A DNA stretch of 64,000 nucleotides from Brumimicrobium oceani (GTDB taxonomy: Bacteria > Bacteroidota > Bacteroidia > Flavobacteriales_D > Crocinitomicaceae): NCBI RefSeq assembly GCF_003143775.1, contig NZ_QFRJ01000002.1, positions 268,501 through 332,500 on the forward strand, written 5' to 3'. Shown here piece after piece: positions 25,367-34,235 of the stretch. How positions within the stretch are numbered: the first letter of the stretch is position 1; each line of letters starts with the position of its first letter. The notes under the pieces are model-generated. The model did no database searches. It was given only the letters and a program-made list of their open reading frames with translations, and was not told the origin of the DNA. A program made the translations under genes and the position numbers.

Positions 25367-26338
25367 ATGAAAAAGATTGGAATACTTACCTCAGGCGGCG
25401 ACGCACCAGGAATGAATGCTGCAATTCGTGCAATTACAAAATCTGCAATGCATTATGGAATTCAAGCCATAGGAATTAGGGATGGTTTCGAAGGATTAAT
25501 GAAAGGCCGATTCGTCAATATGAAATATACAGACGTTGACAATATTATTCAGCGTGGAGGGACAATTTTGGGTTCTGCCCGTTGTCCAGAATTTAAAAAT
25601 GCCGAAGCCAGAAAAAGTGCAGTAGCCAATGTAAAAGAGGCAGGAATTGATGGACTGGTTGTCATTGGTGGAGACGGGTCTTTTCGTGGTGCAAACGTAC
25701 TGGCCAAGGAAGTAGATATCCCCGTGATTGGACTTCCAGGGACTATTGATAACGACTTGTATGGAACAGATTCAACGATTGGATATGATACTGCACTCAA
25801 TACTATAGTAGAGGCCGTAGATAAAATTCGTGATACAGCCACTTCGCACAAACGGGTTTTCTTGGTTGAAGTTATGGGAAGAGATTCAGGATTTTTAGCG
25901 TTGAATTCAGCCATTGCGTCCGGGGCAGAATCTGTTTTAATACCAGAAACAATAACCGACATTGAAGCCATTGCCGCGCAAATTAAATCTCAGAACAAAG
26001 GACGCAGAAGCAGCATAATCATTGTTGCAGAGGGTGATGAAGAAGGTGGCGCAATGGAGATAATGGCAAAATTGAGACCTCACCTGGAGAATTTCAAGTT
26101 AAGAACAACAATTTTAGGACATATTCAACGTGGGGGAGTTCCCTCCTATTTTGATCGTGCTTTGGCAACGCGTTCTGGAATTATGGCGGTAGAATTATTG
26201 ATGGCAGGAAAAACAGAAAAAATGGTAGGTGTCAAAGCAGATGAATTAATCACTGTTGATTTAAAAGATGCCATAGAGAAAAAAGCCATTCCGAAAGTGG
26301 AAAGAGAAGAATTATTGGCAAAATTGTTAACGAAATAA
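25367..26338 (+). CDS. pfkA: ATP-dependent 6-phosphofructokinase
   Basis: Phosphorylates fructose 6-phosphate to the 1,6-bisphosphate in glycolysis. Seen: GILTSGGDAPGMNAAIRA at the N-terminus, GGDGSFRGA (101-109) in which Gly104 is the mark of ATP use (PPi enzymes have Asp), and PGTIDNDLYGTD (124-134) where Gly125, again not Lys, fits ATP dependence and Asp128 is the catalytic base. The substrate loop MGRDSGFLAL and the GHIQRGGVPSYFDRALATRSG segment are present. 323 residues fits the bacterial PfkA size. It is divergent from pdhB. Confidence 0.95.
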   Translation: MKKIGILTSGGDAPGMNAAIRAITKSAMHYGIQAIGIRDGFEGLMKGRFVNMKYTDVDNIIQRGGTILGSARCPEFKNAEARKSAVANVKEAGIDGLVVIGGDGSFRGANVLAKEVDIPVIGLPGTIDNDLYGTDSTIGYDTALNTIVEAVDKIRDTATSHKRVFLVEVMGRDSGFLALNSAIASGAESVLIPETITDIEAIAAQIKSQNKGRRSSIIIVAEGDEEGGAMEIMAKLRPHLENFKLRTTILGHIQRGGVPSYFDRALATRSGIMAVELLMAGKTEKMVGVKADELITVDLKDAIEKKAIPKVEREELLAKLLTK

Positions 26339-26375
26339 TGGATGGATGTACAGTTTTATTGATTCGTTAAATATT

Positions 26376-26545
26376 GGTTGTTGGGGTGTTGGTTGGGTTG
26401 GTTGGGGCGTTGGGGTGTTGGTTTGCGCTGTAGGCATGCCCTAATAGGGCAAGCCTACGTCATCAAACCCAACCAACCCAACCAACCCAACCAACCAACC
26501 AACCAACCAACCAACCAACCAACCAACCAAACAACCAACCATTGT
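26376..26545. repeat. REP-like hairpin flanked by GGTT/AACC low-complexity arms
   Basis: The core palindrome 26430-26458 pairs GTAGGC with GCCTAC and GCCCT with AGGGC around AAT. It is flanked on the left by G/T-rich sequence (GGTTGGGTTGGTTGGGG) and on the right by a CCAA array at 26467-26536, so the arms are complementary over tens of bases. The same core recurs three times after the RAYT gene. The gap 26339-26664 contains nothing else. Confidence 0.8.
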
Positions 26546-26664
26546 TTTTCCATAACCATTAAAATATTCCATGATTTATTCTAAACAATACAACTAATTT
26601 TTGTATTTTAATTTAGGGAATTACCCAAAATCAATTTTTATAAAACAAAAAAACCACTTAAATC

Positions 26665-27231
26665 ATGGGAAATAAAAAATTTAGAAATGGTTCATTTCGA
26701 CTACAATCTTGGGACTATCGCAATGATGGCGCATATTTTATAACGATAAACGCCGCAAAGCACAAGCATTATTTTGGTGAGATAATCAACGGAAAAATGT
26801 GCAAAAATGAAATTGGAGAATTTGCTGAAAACTTTTGGTTGGAAATACCGAATCACTTTGAGCATGTTCAACTGGAAAACTTTGTTGTTATGCCAAACCA
26901 CACCCACGGAATTTTAATCTTGGAATCTTGTGTAAGGCCATCAAATTCGGTTGGTGATACCAAACCAAGAAATCCTAAATCAGCAGCTAAAATTAAATTT
27001 GGTGGTAAAAATGAAAACTGGAACTCCGGAAGTGTTGGTGTGATTATTAATCAATACAAAAGAATTGTAACCATCAACGCACGAAAGATAAATCCGTCAT
27101 TTGGTTGGCAACCAAAATTTAATGATCATATCATTCGTAATTCAATTTCATTTGATAGAATTCAAAATTATATAAAAAATAATCCGCAGAAATGGCAAGA
27201 TGATGTTTTTAATGGAAAAAGGAAACGGTGA
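26665..27231 (+). CDS. REP-associated tyrosine transposase (RAYT, Y1_Tnp/IS200-like)
   Basis: A single-strand HUH endonuclease of the type thought to move REP hairpins. The HUH pair is His79-Thr-His81 in MPNHTHGILIL, and the probable catalytic Tyr is Tyr131 in INQYKRIV. The N-terminal RNGSFRLQSWDYRNDGAYFITINA and the C-terminal FGWQPKFNDHIIRNSISFDRIQNYIKNNPQKW are typical of the Bacteroidota RAYT branch. 188 residues. No terminal repeats of its own surround it, but matching hairpins occur on both sides within 250 bp, as in REP/RAYT loci of other bacteria. It stands alone on the plus strand. Confidence 0.9.
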   Translation: MGNKKFRNGSFRLQSWDYRNDGAYFITINAAKHKHYFGEIINGKMCKNEIGEFAENFWLEIPNHFEHVQLENFVVMPNHTHGILILESCVRPSNSVGDTKPRNPKSAAKIKFGGKNENWNSGSVGVIINQYKRIVTINARKINPSFGWQPKFNDHIIRNSISFDRIQNYIKNNPQKWQDDVFNGKRKR

Positions 27232-27232
27232 T

Positions 27233-27492
27233 GTTTGTTGGGTGCGTAGCATGCCCTAGTAGGGCACAACACCCAACAAACAGACGTGCTGGATGTTACG
27301 AATGTCTGTTGGTTTGCTGGATGACGCATGCCTTTGGTTTGTTGGGTGCGTAGGCATGCCCTAGTAGGGCACAACACCCAACAAACAGACGTGCTGGATG
27401 TTACGAATGTCTGTTGGTTTGTTGGATGACGCATGCCTTTGGTTTTTTGGGTGCGTAGGCATGCCCTAGTAGGGCAAGCCTACACCACCCAA
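27233..27492. repeat. Tandem array of REP-like hairpins, 104-105-bp unit, 2.4 copies
   Basis: Each unit has a GTAG at 27246, 27350 and 27455, then GC(G)CATGCCCTAGTAGGGC; units 1 and 2 continue into CACAACACCCAACAAACAG, CGTGCTGGATGTTACG and TGACGCATGCCTTTGG, while the last copy closes with GCCTAC (27478-27483) as in the upstream hairpin. The outer TTTGTTGGGTG/CACCCAACAAA arms extend the stems. A reverse-strand open frame over the array is only its translation. Sits directly behind the RAYT gene. Confidence 0.85.
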
Positions 27493-27502
27493 CAAAACGT
27501 CA

Positions 27503-27940
27503 TTATTCCAACAAATCCACTGGGGCTTCGAATTCAACCTCTGGTAATGCTTTTTCGATAAACGCAATTCCTTTTTCCGCGTTGCGGTTTAAATTGGGTA
27601 AATGCAATACGATCTTTTTACCTGTTTTCAGATTGAATCCAATCGCAGTAATTCCTATGCCCGATTTATCAATTTTTATGCTTTGAATATCATTTTTCAA
27701 AATTGAAAGCTTCTCATAATTCACTGCATGGTCACTTACTGCTAATTCGATTTTTCTACGTGCAATAATTTGTGCTAAAATTCCTGTAAGCGTTAACAAA
27801 ACAAGTCCGAGAAATATAACTAAATATTGATGTCCTCCGTTTTTCTGAATAAGAACTGGAATCACAATCCAGATTGGGGAAAGCAAAGCAATAGCTAGAT
27901 ATAGTTTCTTTAATCGAATGGCGTAAAGTTGAATGCTCAT
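27503..27940 (-). CDS. Small membrane protein with two helices and a PH-like domain
   Basis: 145 residues. Two hydrophobic helices at about 14-32 and 38-58 are followed by a short cytoplasmic beta-rich domain (IELAVSDHAVNYEKLSILKNDIQSIKIDKSGIGITAIGFNLKTGKKIVLHLPNL) whose pattern resembles bacterial PH-like domains. Function unknown. It ends in an acidic tail. Promoter not identified; single gene between the REP array and the SDR gene. Confidence 0.7.
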   Translation of the reverse strand: MSIQLYAIRLKKLYLAIALLSPIWIVIPVLIQKNGGHQYLVIFLGLVLLTLTGILAQIIARRKIELAVSDHAVNYEKLSILKNDIQSIKIDKSGIGITAIGFNLKTGKKIVLHLPNLNRNAEKGIAFIEKALPEVEFEAPVDLLE

Positions 27941-28086
27941 TATAACTTATAATGTTTAATTTTTAATGTTTAGCTATTAACGCTATTTGATACTTATAAA
28001 CCACTATATTCTTTTTCCCAGTGAAACAAGCTTAAAATCTTCAATAGAGAAGCCTTACAAGACGTTAAGTACTGATTATAAGTTGA

Positions 28087-28779
28087 TCACGGCGTAGTCG
28101 AACTCACGGGTAGCACTTTTCCATTAAAGTACTTCGTTGCGTTATATGCGAAATCAACAATATATTCCGCCATTTCTGATGCTGAGATCGGTGCCTGTAA
28201 ACCGGGAAAAGCTTCTTCCAACATTTCAGTCTGAGTGGCCCCAAGACACAGGCAATTCATTTTGATTTTTGTGTCCTTATACTCTTCTGCAAAAAGTTCT
28301 GTAAAACTAGTAATCCCAGCCTTGGAGGTAGAATAGGCCGATAAGCCAGGAAATTTCACACTACCTTGAAATGCACCCATTGTTGAAATATTAACAATGT
28401 GTCCACCTTCCTCAATCATTTTCCCTACCATGAACTGGGTTGCATGCATCATTCCAATCGCATTGGTTTGATAACAGGCGTCTATATCATCACGACTTAA
28501 TTCCAGAAAGGGTTTATTGACCAACTTTCCTGCATTATTGATCACAATATCTACCACAGGAAACTGATCTAGGCTTTCGGCCATTGCGACATGCAAATCT
28601 TTCGCCGCTAAATCAATAAATCCCGAGTGAATGTTGCTTGCCGTGAAATTGGCTTTCATGACACCCGTATTTCTGGAGAGGGCAATAACAGTATTCGACT
28701 TTTCCTTCGCGAATTGCAACACAAGTTCTTTCCCTATCCCTCTACTCGCACCAATAACAACTATTACCTTATTCGTCAT
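28087..28779 (-). CDS. Short-chain dehydrogenase/reductase in the paa locus
   Basis: Classical SDR of 230 residues: cofactor motif GASRGIG (10-16), NNAG (81-84), and Ser132, Tyr149 and Lys153 of the catalytic set (AYSTSKAG). Its start overlaps the end of the PaaE-type reductase gene by 11 bases, so it is in the same transcript as the two reductases that run away from paaABCD. The substrate cannot be read from the sequence; a beta-oxidation-like reduction of a phenylacetate breakdown intermediate is a guess from position. Confidence 0.88.
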   Translation of the reverse strand: MTNKVIVVIGASRGIGKELVLQFAKEKSNTVIALSRNTGVMKANFTASNIHSGFIDLAAKDLHVAMAESLDQFPVVDIVINNAGKLVNKPFLELSRDDIDACYQTNAIGMMHATQFMVGKMIEEGGHIVNISTMGAFQGSVKFPGLSAYSTSKAGITSFTELFAEEYKDTKIKMNCLCLGATQTEMLEEAFPGLQAPISASEMAEYIVDFAYNATKYFNGKVLPVSSTTP

Positions 28780-29878
28780 AACTAATTATTAATTCTTCAC
28801 TGTTTGGGTGTGCTTGACAAGTCAAAATATAGCCATCTTTAACCTCCGAATCGGTCAAAGTAAAGTTTTTCTCCATTGTTGCTGAACCTTTTAAAACCTT
28901 TGCTTTACAAGTACAACAAATTGCTCCACGACAAGAATACGGCGCATCAATTCCATGGCTCTCCACTTCTTCAAGAATTGTGTCTCCGTCGGAAGCCAAT
29001 TCGAAATGCTCTTCTTCTTCATCCAAGATCACGGTTACTTTAGAAACTCCACTAAAGTCGGAAACTACCGCTTCTTTAGTTGACTCCATTAGAACGGGAG
29101 TAGTAAATAATTCATAAAACATTTTATCCTCTTGAACTCCAAATTTCTTCAACGCGTTTTGAGCGTTTATAATTACAGGTTCTGGTCCACACAAATAAAA
29201 CCCTTTTGCCTTTAATAGATCTAAATTACTTTTAATAATCTCTGTAATCACCTCCTCTGTTAGCATTCCGTGTCTAAAACCTTCCTTTTCTTGCTCAGAG
29301 AAAATATGCGTTGTGTTCACTTTATCAGTAGACAGCATATTAATTTCCTCCTCGAACATTATGGACTGGTCATTTCTATTTCCATAGAATAACTCTAGGT
29401 GACCTTCTGCCGTATTGTTGATTAATTTCGCAATCGACAATACAGGAGTAATTCCACTTCCCGCTGCAAAAGCGACGTAATTCCCATCCACTTTAGACAT
29501 TTTAAAGTTACCGATTGGAAAACCAACCTCAATTTCATCGCCTGCCTTTGCAACTTCATTAAAATGAGAAGAAACAATTCCGTTCTCCACTTTTTTAATA
29601 CCGATCGCCAAAGGTTCATTGATATCACTACAAATAGAATAAGAACGATGTTCTGTTTTTCCATTGATGTCCATTATCAAGTTCAAATACTGTCCTGGAA
29701 CATAGGTATAGCTTGATTTTAAGGACTCAGGCACTTCAAAAATCACTTTAACTGCATCTGCCGTTAAGCGCTCTATTTGTTTGATTTTCAAAACAGCACT
29801 GGATTCCTCCTTTTTGCTTTTCACTTTTTCAGGATTTGCTCCTTTTTTTCCACCAAACATTTTCTTAAACAAACTCAT
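28769..29878 (-). CDS. PaaE-type ferredoxin-NAD(P)H oxidoreductase, second paralog
   Basis: An electron-transfer protein of three domains: FAD-binding beta barrel (RSYS at 78-81), NAD(P)H domain (AGSGITP 139-145, CGPEP 230-234) and C-terminal plant-type [2Fe-2S] domain with Cys316, Cys321, Cys324 and Cys354. It differs from its neighbour by a Lys-rich N-terminal extension of about 28 residues (MSLFKKMFGGKKGANPEKVK). It follows the first paralog by 18 bp. Both likely pass electrons from NAD(P)H to an oxygenase; whether both serve the phenylacetyl-CoA epoxidase is not known. Confidence 0.9.
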   Translation of the reverse strand: MSLFKKMFGGKKGANPEKVKSKKEESSAVLKIKQIERLTADAVKVIFEVPESLKSSYTYVPGQYLNLIMDINGKTEHRSYSICSDINEPLAIGIKKVENGIVSSHFNEVAKAGDEIEVGFPIGNFKMSKVDGNYVAFAAGSGITPVLSIAKLINNTAEGHLELFYGNRNDQSIMFEEEINMLSTDKVNTTHIFSEQEKEGFRHGMLTEEVITEIIKSNLDLLKAKGFYLCGPEPVIINAQNALKKFGVQEDKMFYELFTTPVLMESTKEAVVSDFSGVSKVTVILDEEEEHFELASDGDTILEEVESHGIDAPYSCRGAICCTCKAKVLKGSATMEKNFTLTDSEVKDGYILTCQAHPNSEELIISYDE

Positions 29879-29896
29879 AGTTTTATATTAATCTTA

Positions 29897-30970
29897 TTAT
29901 TCATCAAAAGAAACCACTAATTTCTCACTTTCAGGATGTGCTTGACATGTCAAAATATACCCTGCTTCAACTTCGTCTTTTTCCAAGGCATAATTCACAT
30001 CCATTCTTGCTTTCCCTTCTAAAACCTTCGCTTTACAAGTACAACAAACTCCACCTTTACAAGAATAAGGTACATCTGCACCAGCGTTTGCTGCAGCATC
30101 TAAAATACTTTCCCCATTACTGTCCAAGTTCAACAACACCTCTTCCCCATCTAAAATGATTTTAATATTGGCGTCAACCTTATGTGCTGATGCTACTGTA
30201 GGTAAAGGTTTTTTATTGGATTGTGTTGGAGAGGTAAACAACTCGAAATGCACTTTTTTAGGATCAAACCCTGCCTCTTCAAAAACGTCTTTCACCGCAT
30301 AAATTGTAGGCTCAGGTCCACAAACAAACACTTCATCAGTATTTTGACCTTTTAAAACCGCATTATATATCAATTCAACTTGATTTTTATCCAACAAGCC
30401 TTCTTGAAGTTTATTTCCAATTTTTTCGCCACTAAAGACATGCATGAGGCTAAACCTATTCATGAACCGGTTTTTCAAATCCTCTAATTCATCTCTAAAA
30501 ATAATATGATCTACTCCTCGATTACCATATATCAGGGTAACGTTGCTTTCTTTCGAAGTATTTAAAATGGTTTTAATCAAAGACATCACAGGCGTAATCC
30601 CACTACCTCCAGCAAAAAACAGAAAAGATTTTTTCGTATTTTCCTCTATATCGGTCGTAAAAGTCCCCATAGGAGTCATCACTTCAATTTCATCATCAAC
30701 TTTCAATGTGTCATTTGCGAAAGAAGAAAATTTTCCATTCACCATTTTCTTCACCGCTACACGCAACTCATTTTCTTGAATGCCTGTGCAAATAGAATAT
30801 GACCTTCTCACCTCTTCTCCATCAATTGACGTTCTGAAAGTGAGGTATTGTCCAGGTGTGTATTTATAATTTTCCGCTAGTTCGTTTGGAACTGACAATG
30901 CAATAGAAACCGCATCCTTCGTTTCCTGACGAATATCTTTTACTTTTAATGTGTGAAATCTTGGATTCAT
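29897..30970 (-). CDS. paaE: Phenylacetyl-CoA epoxidase reductase subunit
   Basis: Reductase of the PaaABCE multicomponent epoxidase: FAD and NAD(P)H domains (RRSYS 55-59, GGSGITP 121-127, CGPEPT 217-222) and a C-terminal [2Fe-2S] domain with Cys304, Cys309, Cys312 and Cys342. 357 residues, the usual PaaE length, with no N-terminal extension, so it is the better candidate for the true PaaE. First gene of the minus-strand unit; its start is 320 bp from paaA, and a TAAATTTG box lies 22-30 bases upstream. Confidence 0.93.
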   Translation of the reverse strand: MNPRFHTLKVKDIRQETKDAVSIALSVPNELAENYKYTPGQYLTFRTSIDGEEVRRSYSICTGIQENELRVAVKKMVNGKFSSFANDTLKVDDEIEVMTPMGTFTTDIEENTKKSFLFFAGGSGITPVMSLIKTILNTSKESNVTLIYGNRGVDHIIFRDELEDLKNRFMNRFSLMHVFSGEKIGNKLQEGLLDKNQVELIYNAVLKGQNTDEVFVCGPEPTIYAVKDVFEEAGFDPKKVHFELFTSPTQSNKKPLPTVASAHKVDANIKIILDGEEVLLNLDSNGESILDAAANAGADVPYSCKGGVCCTCKAKVLEGKARMDVNYALEKDEVEAGYILTCQAHPESEKLVVSFDE

Positions 30971-31289
30971 AGTTTTTCAAATTCTGTGCTCACAAATTTA
31001 ACAACTAAAGCCATATTTCTTGGATTAGGAGCTAAAAAGTTATAACTTAAGAACAGAATGATTTTAATTGTCACTTATTTACACTTTCGTGCATTCCCTT
31101 TAAGAATCACATAGCTTTAAAAAACATAAGTCCAGATTTATTGTTTTAGCCTTTAGCCAACATTGATCTGATAAAAAATAGACAAAGCACAAGTACAATT
31201 GTAAATGTGAAGTCATTATAGTAAATATTTTTATAAATTTGTAGAGGAGTGAGTTCTGAAAAGAACTCCTACTCATAAAACTAAAAAAC
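30971..31289. promoter_or_regulatory. Divergent paaE/paaA intergenic region with two -7 boxes
   Basis: TAAATTTG on the minus strand at 31000-30993 (for paaE) and TAAATTTG on the plus strand at 31234-31241 (for paaA) are the same 8-base word and both fit TAnnTTTG. No strong -33 TTTG was found at 19-bp spacing for either. No evident palindrome for a PaaR/PaaX-type repressor was seen in the 319 bp, and no regulator gene is in the window. Confidence 0.55.
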
Positions 31290-32243
31290 ATGGAGAAAAA
31301 TAACTTAGATTCATTGGACACTATCTTTCAAGACAAAGTTGATCGTGAGATTAAAATAGAGCCGAAAGATTATATGCCTGATGCTTACCGAAAAACTTTA
31401 ATTCGTCAAATTTCACAGCATGCCCATTCAGAGATTGTAGGACAACTTCCTGAAGCGAACTGGGTAACCCGCGCTCCAAATTTGAGAAGAAAAGCAGTTT
31501 TACTAGCAAAGATTCAAGACGAAGCTGGACATGGATTATACTTGTACAGTGCTGTTGAAACTTTGGGTGCCGACCGTGAAGATACAATCGACGATTTACA
31601 TGAAGGACGCGCTAAATATTCAAGTATATTTAATTACCCAACTTTAACATGGGCAGACATGGGAATGGTTGGTTGGTTGGTTGATGGTGCTGCCATCATG
31701 AATCAAGTTCCATTATGTCGTTGTTCTTACGGACCGTATGCCCGTGCTATGGTGCGTGTTTGTAAAGAAGAATCTTTTCACCAACGTCAGGGTTTTGAAA
31801 TCGTTACACAACTAGCACAAGGAACTCCTGTGCAGAAAGAAATGGCCCAAGAGGCATTAAATAGATGGTGGTGGCCTGCACTAATGATGTTTGGACCAAA
31901 TGATGCGGATTCAACACATACGGCTCAGTCCATGAAATGGAAAATTAAGCGCCATACGAATGATGAGTTAAGACAAATGTTTGTTGACGCTACTGTTCCA
32001 CAAGCAGAATTGATTGGACTAAAAATTCCAGATAATGATCTTAAATTTAATGAAGAAACGGGTCATTATGACTTTGGTGAAATTGATTGGGATGAATTCT
32101 GGCAGGTAGTAAAAGGATACGGTCCTTGTAATACCGAAAGGGTTTCTGCACGTAAAAAAGCCAAAGAAGACGGATTATGGGTGAGAGAAGCTGCCAATGT
32201 TTATGCTGAAAAAAGAGCAAGACGCAACAAAAAGGTATCTTAA
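31290..32243 (+). CDS. paaA: Phenylacetyl-CoA epoxidase catalytic subunit
   Basis: Di-iron subunit that inserts one oxygen atom into the aromatic ring of phenylacetyl-CoA. The ferritin-like helices carry the iron ligands: Glu48 ([13 protein letters not shown]), Glu78/His81 in [17 protein letters not shown], and Glu161/His164 in [13 protein letters not shown]. 317 residues is close to E. coli PaaA (309). Followed at 32 bp by paaB and 9 bp further by paaC, so one operon. It is the first gene after the divergent promoter region. The ring-opening and beta-oxidation genes (paaZ, G, F, H, J, K) are not in this window. Confidence 0.96.
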   Translation: MEKNNLDSLDTIFQDKVDREIKIEPKDYMPDAYRKTLIRQISQHAHSEIVGQLPEANWVTRAPNLRRKAVLLAKIQDEAGHGLYLYSAVETLGADREDTIDDLHEGRAKYSSIFNYPTLTWADMGMVGWLVDGAAIMNQVPLCRCSYGPYARAMVRVCKEESFHQRQGFEIVTQLAQGTPVQKEMAQEALNRWWWPALMMFGPNDADSTHTAQSMKWKIKRHTNDELRQMFVDATVPQAELIGLKIPDNDLKFNEETGHYDFGEIDWDEFWQVVKGYGPCNTERVSARKKAKEDGLWVREAANVYAEKRARRNKKVS

Positions 32244-32275
32244 TACATCATTTAAAAATATTTAAGAAAGAAATT

Positions 32276-32563
32276 ATGAGTAAAATAGAATGGCCACTTT
32301 GGGAAGTTTTTATCCGAAGTAAACAAGGATTAAGTCACAAACACGTTGGAAGTTTAAGGGCAGCAGATGAAGAAATGGCGATCAACAATGCACGCGACGT
32401 TTACACCCGAAGAAGCGAAGGAATTAGTATATGGGTTGTTGAGTCTAAAAACGTTGTTGCTTCAGACCCATCAGAAGCGGGACCTTTATTTGAACCAGCA
32501 AACTCTAAGGCTTACCGCCACCCAACTTTTTACGAAGTTCCAGAAGGAATCAAACACATGTAA
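32276..32563 (+). CDS. paaB: Phenylacetyl-CoA epoxidase subunit B
   Basis: Small structural subunit that bridges PaaAC dimers. 95 residues with the conserved core WPLWEVFIRSKQGLSHKHVGSLRAADEEMAINNARDVYTRRSEG and a C-terminus SKAYRHPTFYEVPEGIKHM typical of the family. It lies between paaA and paaC. Confidence 0.95.
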   Translation: MSKIEWPLWEVFIRSKQGLSHKHVGSLRAADEEMAINNARDVYTRRSEGISIWVVESKNVVASDPSEAGPLFEPANSKAYRHPTFYEVPEGIKHM

Positions 32564-32572
32564 GCCAAGAAA

Positions 32573-33331
32573 ATGACAAAACAAGAAGCATTATTTGAAT
32601 TTTTATTGCGAAAAGCGGATGACAGTCTAATACTTGGTCATCGTTTATCCGAATGGTGTGGACATGGTCCCATTCTAGAGGAAGACATTGCTTTAACGAA
32701 TATTTCTCTTGACTTAATTGGTCAGGCAACGGAATTGTATAAATACGCAGCAGAAGTTGAAGGAAAAGGGAGAACCGAAGACGATTTGGCTTTCTTACGT
32801 ATCGAAAGAGAATACAAAAACGTGTTGTTAGTTGAGCAATTGAATGGAGATTTCGGAAAAACAATTGTTCGCCAATTTTTCTTTGATCACTTTGAACACT
32901 TGTTGTACGAAGGTTTGATGAACAGCACAGATGAAAGAATTTCTGCAATTGCTACAAAAACAATAAAGGAAATTAAATATCATTTAAGACATTCTAGCGA
33001 ATGGGTAATTCGTTTGGGAGATGGAACAGAAGAATCACACAATCGTGTACAGGCTTCAGTTACCGACCTTTCAAGATTCATCAACGAGTTGTTCTTTCAA
33101 GATGAAGTCGATGAGATTTTAATTAACGAAGGGATTATTCCTGATGTTAAAACATTCAGAGTTGCCTTTGAAAACAATATGAATAAAATTCTAGAAGAAG
33201 CAACACTTAGTTTACCAGAAGAAAAATGGCAGTTATCAGGAGGAAGAAAAGGAGTGCACTCCGAGCATTTAGGCTATTTACTCGCTGAATTGCAATATAT
33301 GCAAAGAACCTATCCTGGAATGGAATGGTAA
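32573..33331 (+). CDS. paaC: Phenylacetyl-CoA epoxidase subunit C
   Basis: Ferritin-like structural partner of PaaA. Seen: ADDSLILGHRLSEWCGHGPILEEDIALTNISLDLIGQA and HHLRHSSEWVIRLGDGTEESHNRVQ-like segments characteristic of PaaC, plus the C-terminal GGRKGVHSEHLGYLLAELQYMQRTYPG. 252 residues, full length. 9 bp after paaB; a 126-bp gap separates it from paaD. Confidence 0.95.
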   Translation: MTKQEALFEFLLRKADDSLILGHRLSEWCGHGPILEEDIALTNISLDLIGQATELYKYAAEVEGKGRTEDDLAFLRIEREYKNVLLVEQLNGDFGKTIVRQFFFDHFEHLLYEGLMNSTDERISAIATKTIKEIKYHLRHSSEWVIRLGDGTEESHNRVQASVTDLSRFINELFFQDEVDEILINEGIIPDVKTFRVAFENNMNKILEEATLSLPEEKWQLSGGRKGVHSEHLGYLLAELQYMQRTYPGMEW

Positions 33332-33457
33332 ATCTTTTTAATGATTAATTGTTAACGGTTTAACTTGAAAATCAATTACAAATTACGAATGTTTGAATTA
33401 CGCTTTTTACGTTGTTCAGGGGTTCGTAATTCGTAATTAAATAACTCGTAATTGAAT

Positions 33458-33940
33458 ATGAAGTCAGAAGATATATGGGCAATGTTGGAGGACGTGACGG
33501 ATCCGGAAGTTCCTGTTTTAACTGTGGTTGACCTTGGCGTTGTTCGCGATGTTATTCATGTGAATGACAATCATTGGAAAATTATTATCACACCGACTTA
33601 CACAGGTTGTCCAGCCATGCAGGTAATCGAAGAAGATATAAAATCAAGATTAGAGAAAGACAAGCTAACAGCCGAAGTTGAATTGGTACTTTCTCCTGCT
33701 TGGACTACAGATTGGCTCAGTGAAAATGGCAGAAAAAAACTTGAAGAATATGGAATTACACCTCCCCAAGACGAAGGGGACAAATCTGTTCTTTTTGGTG
33801 AAAAACCTGTAATTCCTTGTCCTTTATGTAAATCAAAAGATACCCGATTGGTCTCTCAATTTGGTTCCACCGCATGCAAAGCCCTCTACCAATGTAATGA
33901 CTGCCAAGAGCCTTTTGACTATTTCAAATGTTTGAAATAG
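33458..33940 (+). CDS. paaD: Phenylacetate degradation protein D (DUF59/FeS assembly-type plus zinc ribbon)
   Basis: Needed for maturation of the epoxidase, probably in Fe-S cluster handling of the reductase. N-terminal MIP18/DUF59 domain with DPEVPVLTVVDLGVVRDV (15-32) and the conserved TGCPAM (Cys51). The C-terminus is a zinc ribbon, Cys121-Cys124 and Cys146-Cys149. The start is taken at ATG 33458 (MKSEDIWAML); the upstream TTG at 33452 adds two residues only. 160 residues. The gap before it has the inverted words AATTACGAA/TTCGTAATT around 33376-33440, a hairpin that could reduce readthrough from paaC. Confidence 0.93.
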   Translation: MKSEDIWAMLEDVTDPEVPVLTVVDLGVVRDVIHVNDNHWKIIITPTYTGCPAMQVIEEDIKSRLEKDKLTAEVELVLSPAWTTDWLSENGRKKLEEYGITPPQDEGDKSVLFGEKPVIPCPLCKSKDTRLVSQFGSTACKALYQCNDCQEPFDYFKCLK

Positions 33941-34235
33941 TATAGCATTATTTGTAAAAATCACTTTTTTTTGGTTCTACCACGATTTATTTGGGACATC
34001 ACGTGCCATTGAGATTAAACGTTTAGTGCTACCCATTTAAGTCGCAATAAGCTCTATCGTATAACCCTATTAATCTTTTCTTGCAAAGCACATGGATAAC
34101 AAATAGATTAGAAAAGATTTTCACCGGAAGATAAAGACGAAATCAGTTCATTTTGCTTGTCACAGTGATGTTAGCTCTCCGAATCGCGCTTTCTATTATT
34201 CATTTTTCAATATAACAGCAGCCATTTATTAAATT
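33941..34235. other. Intergenic region without recognised content
   Basis: 295 bp between convergent paaD and the CotH-like gene. No open frame, tandem repeat or convincing terminator hairpin was found. Confidence 0.5.

Noticed and set aside
24205-26338. pdhB and pfkA as a divergent central-metabolism regulon with a shared operator
   Set aside because: No palindrome or shared -7 boxes could be found in the 181-bp gap.
27168-27434. Minus-strand open frame of 88 codons behind the RAYT
   Set aside because: It is the REP-like tandem array read as protein (identical blocks repeated), and it overlaps the end of the RAYT gene.
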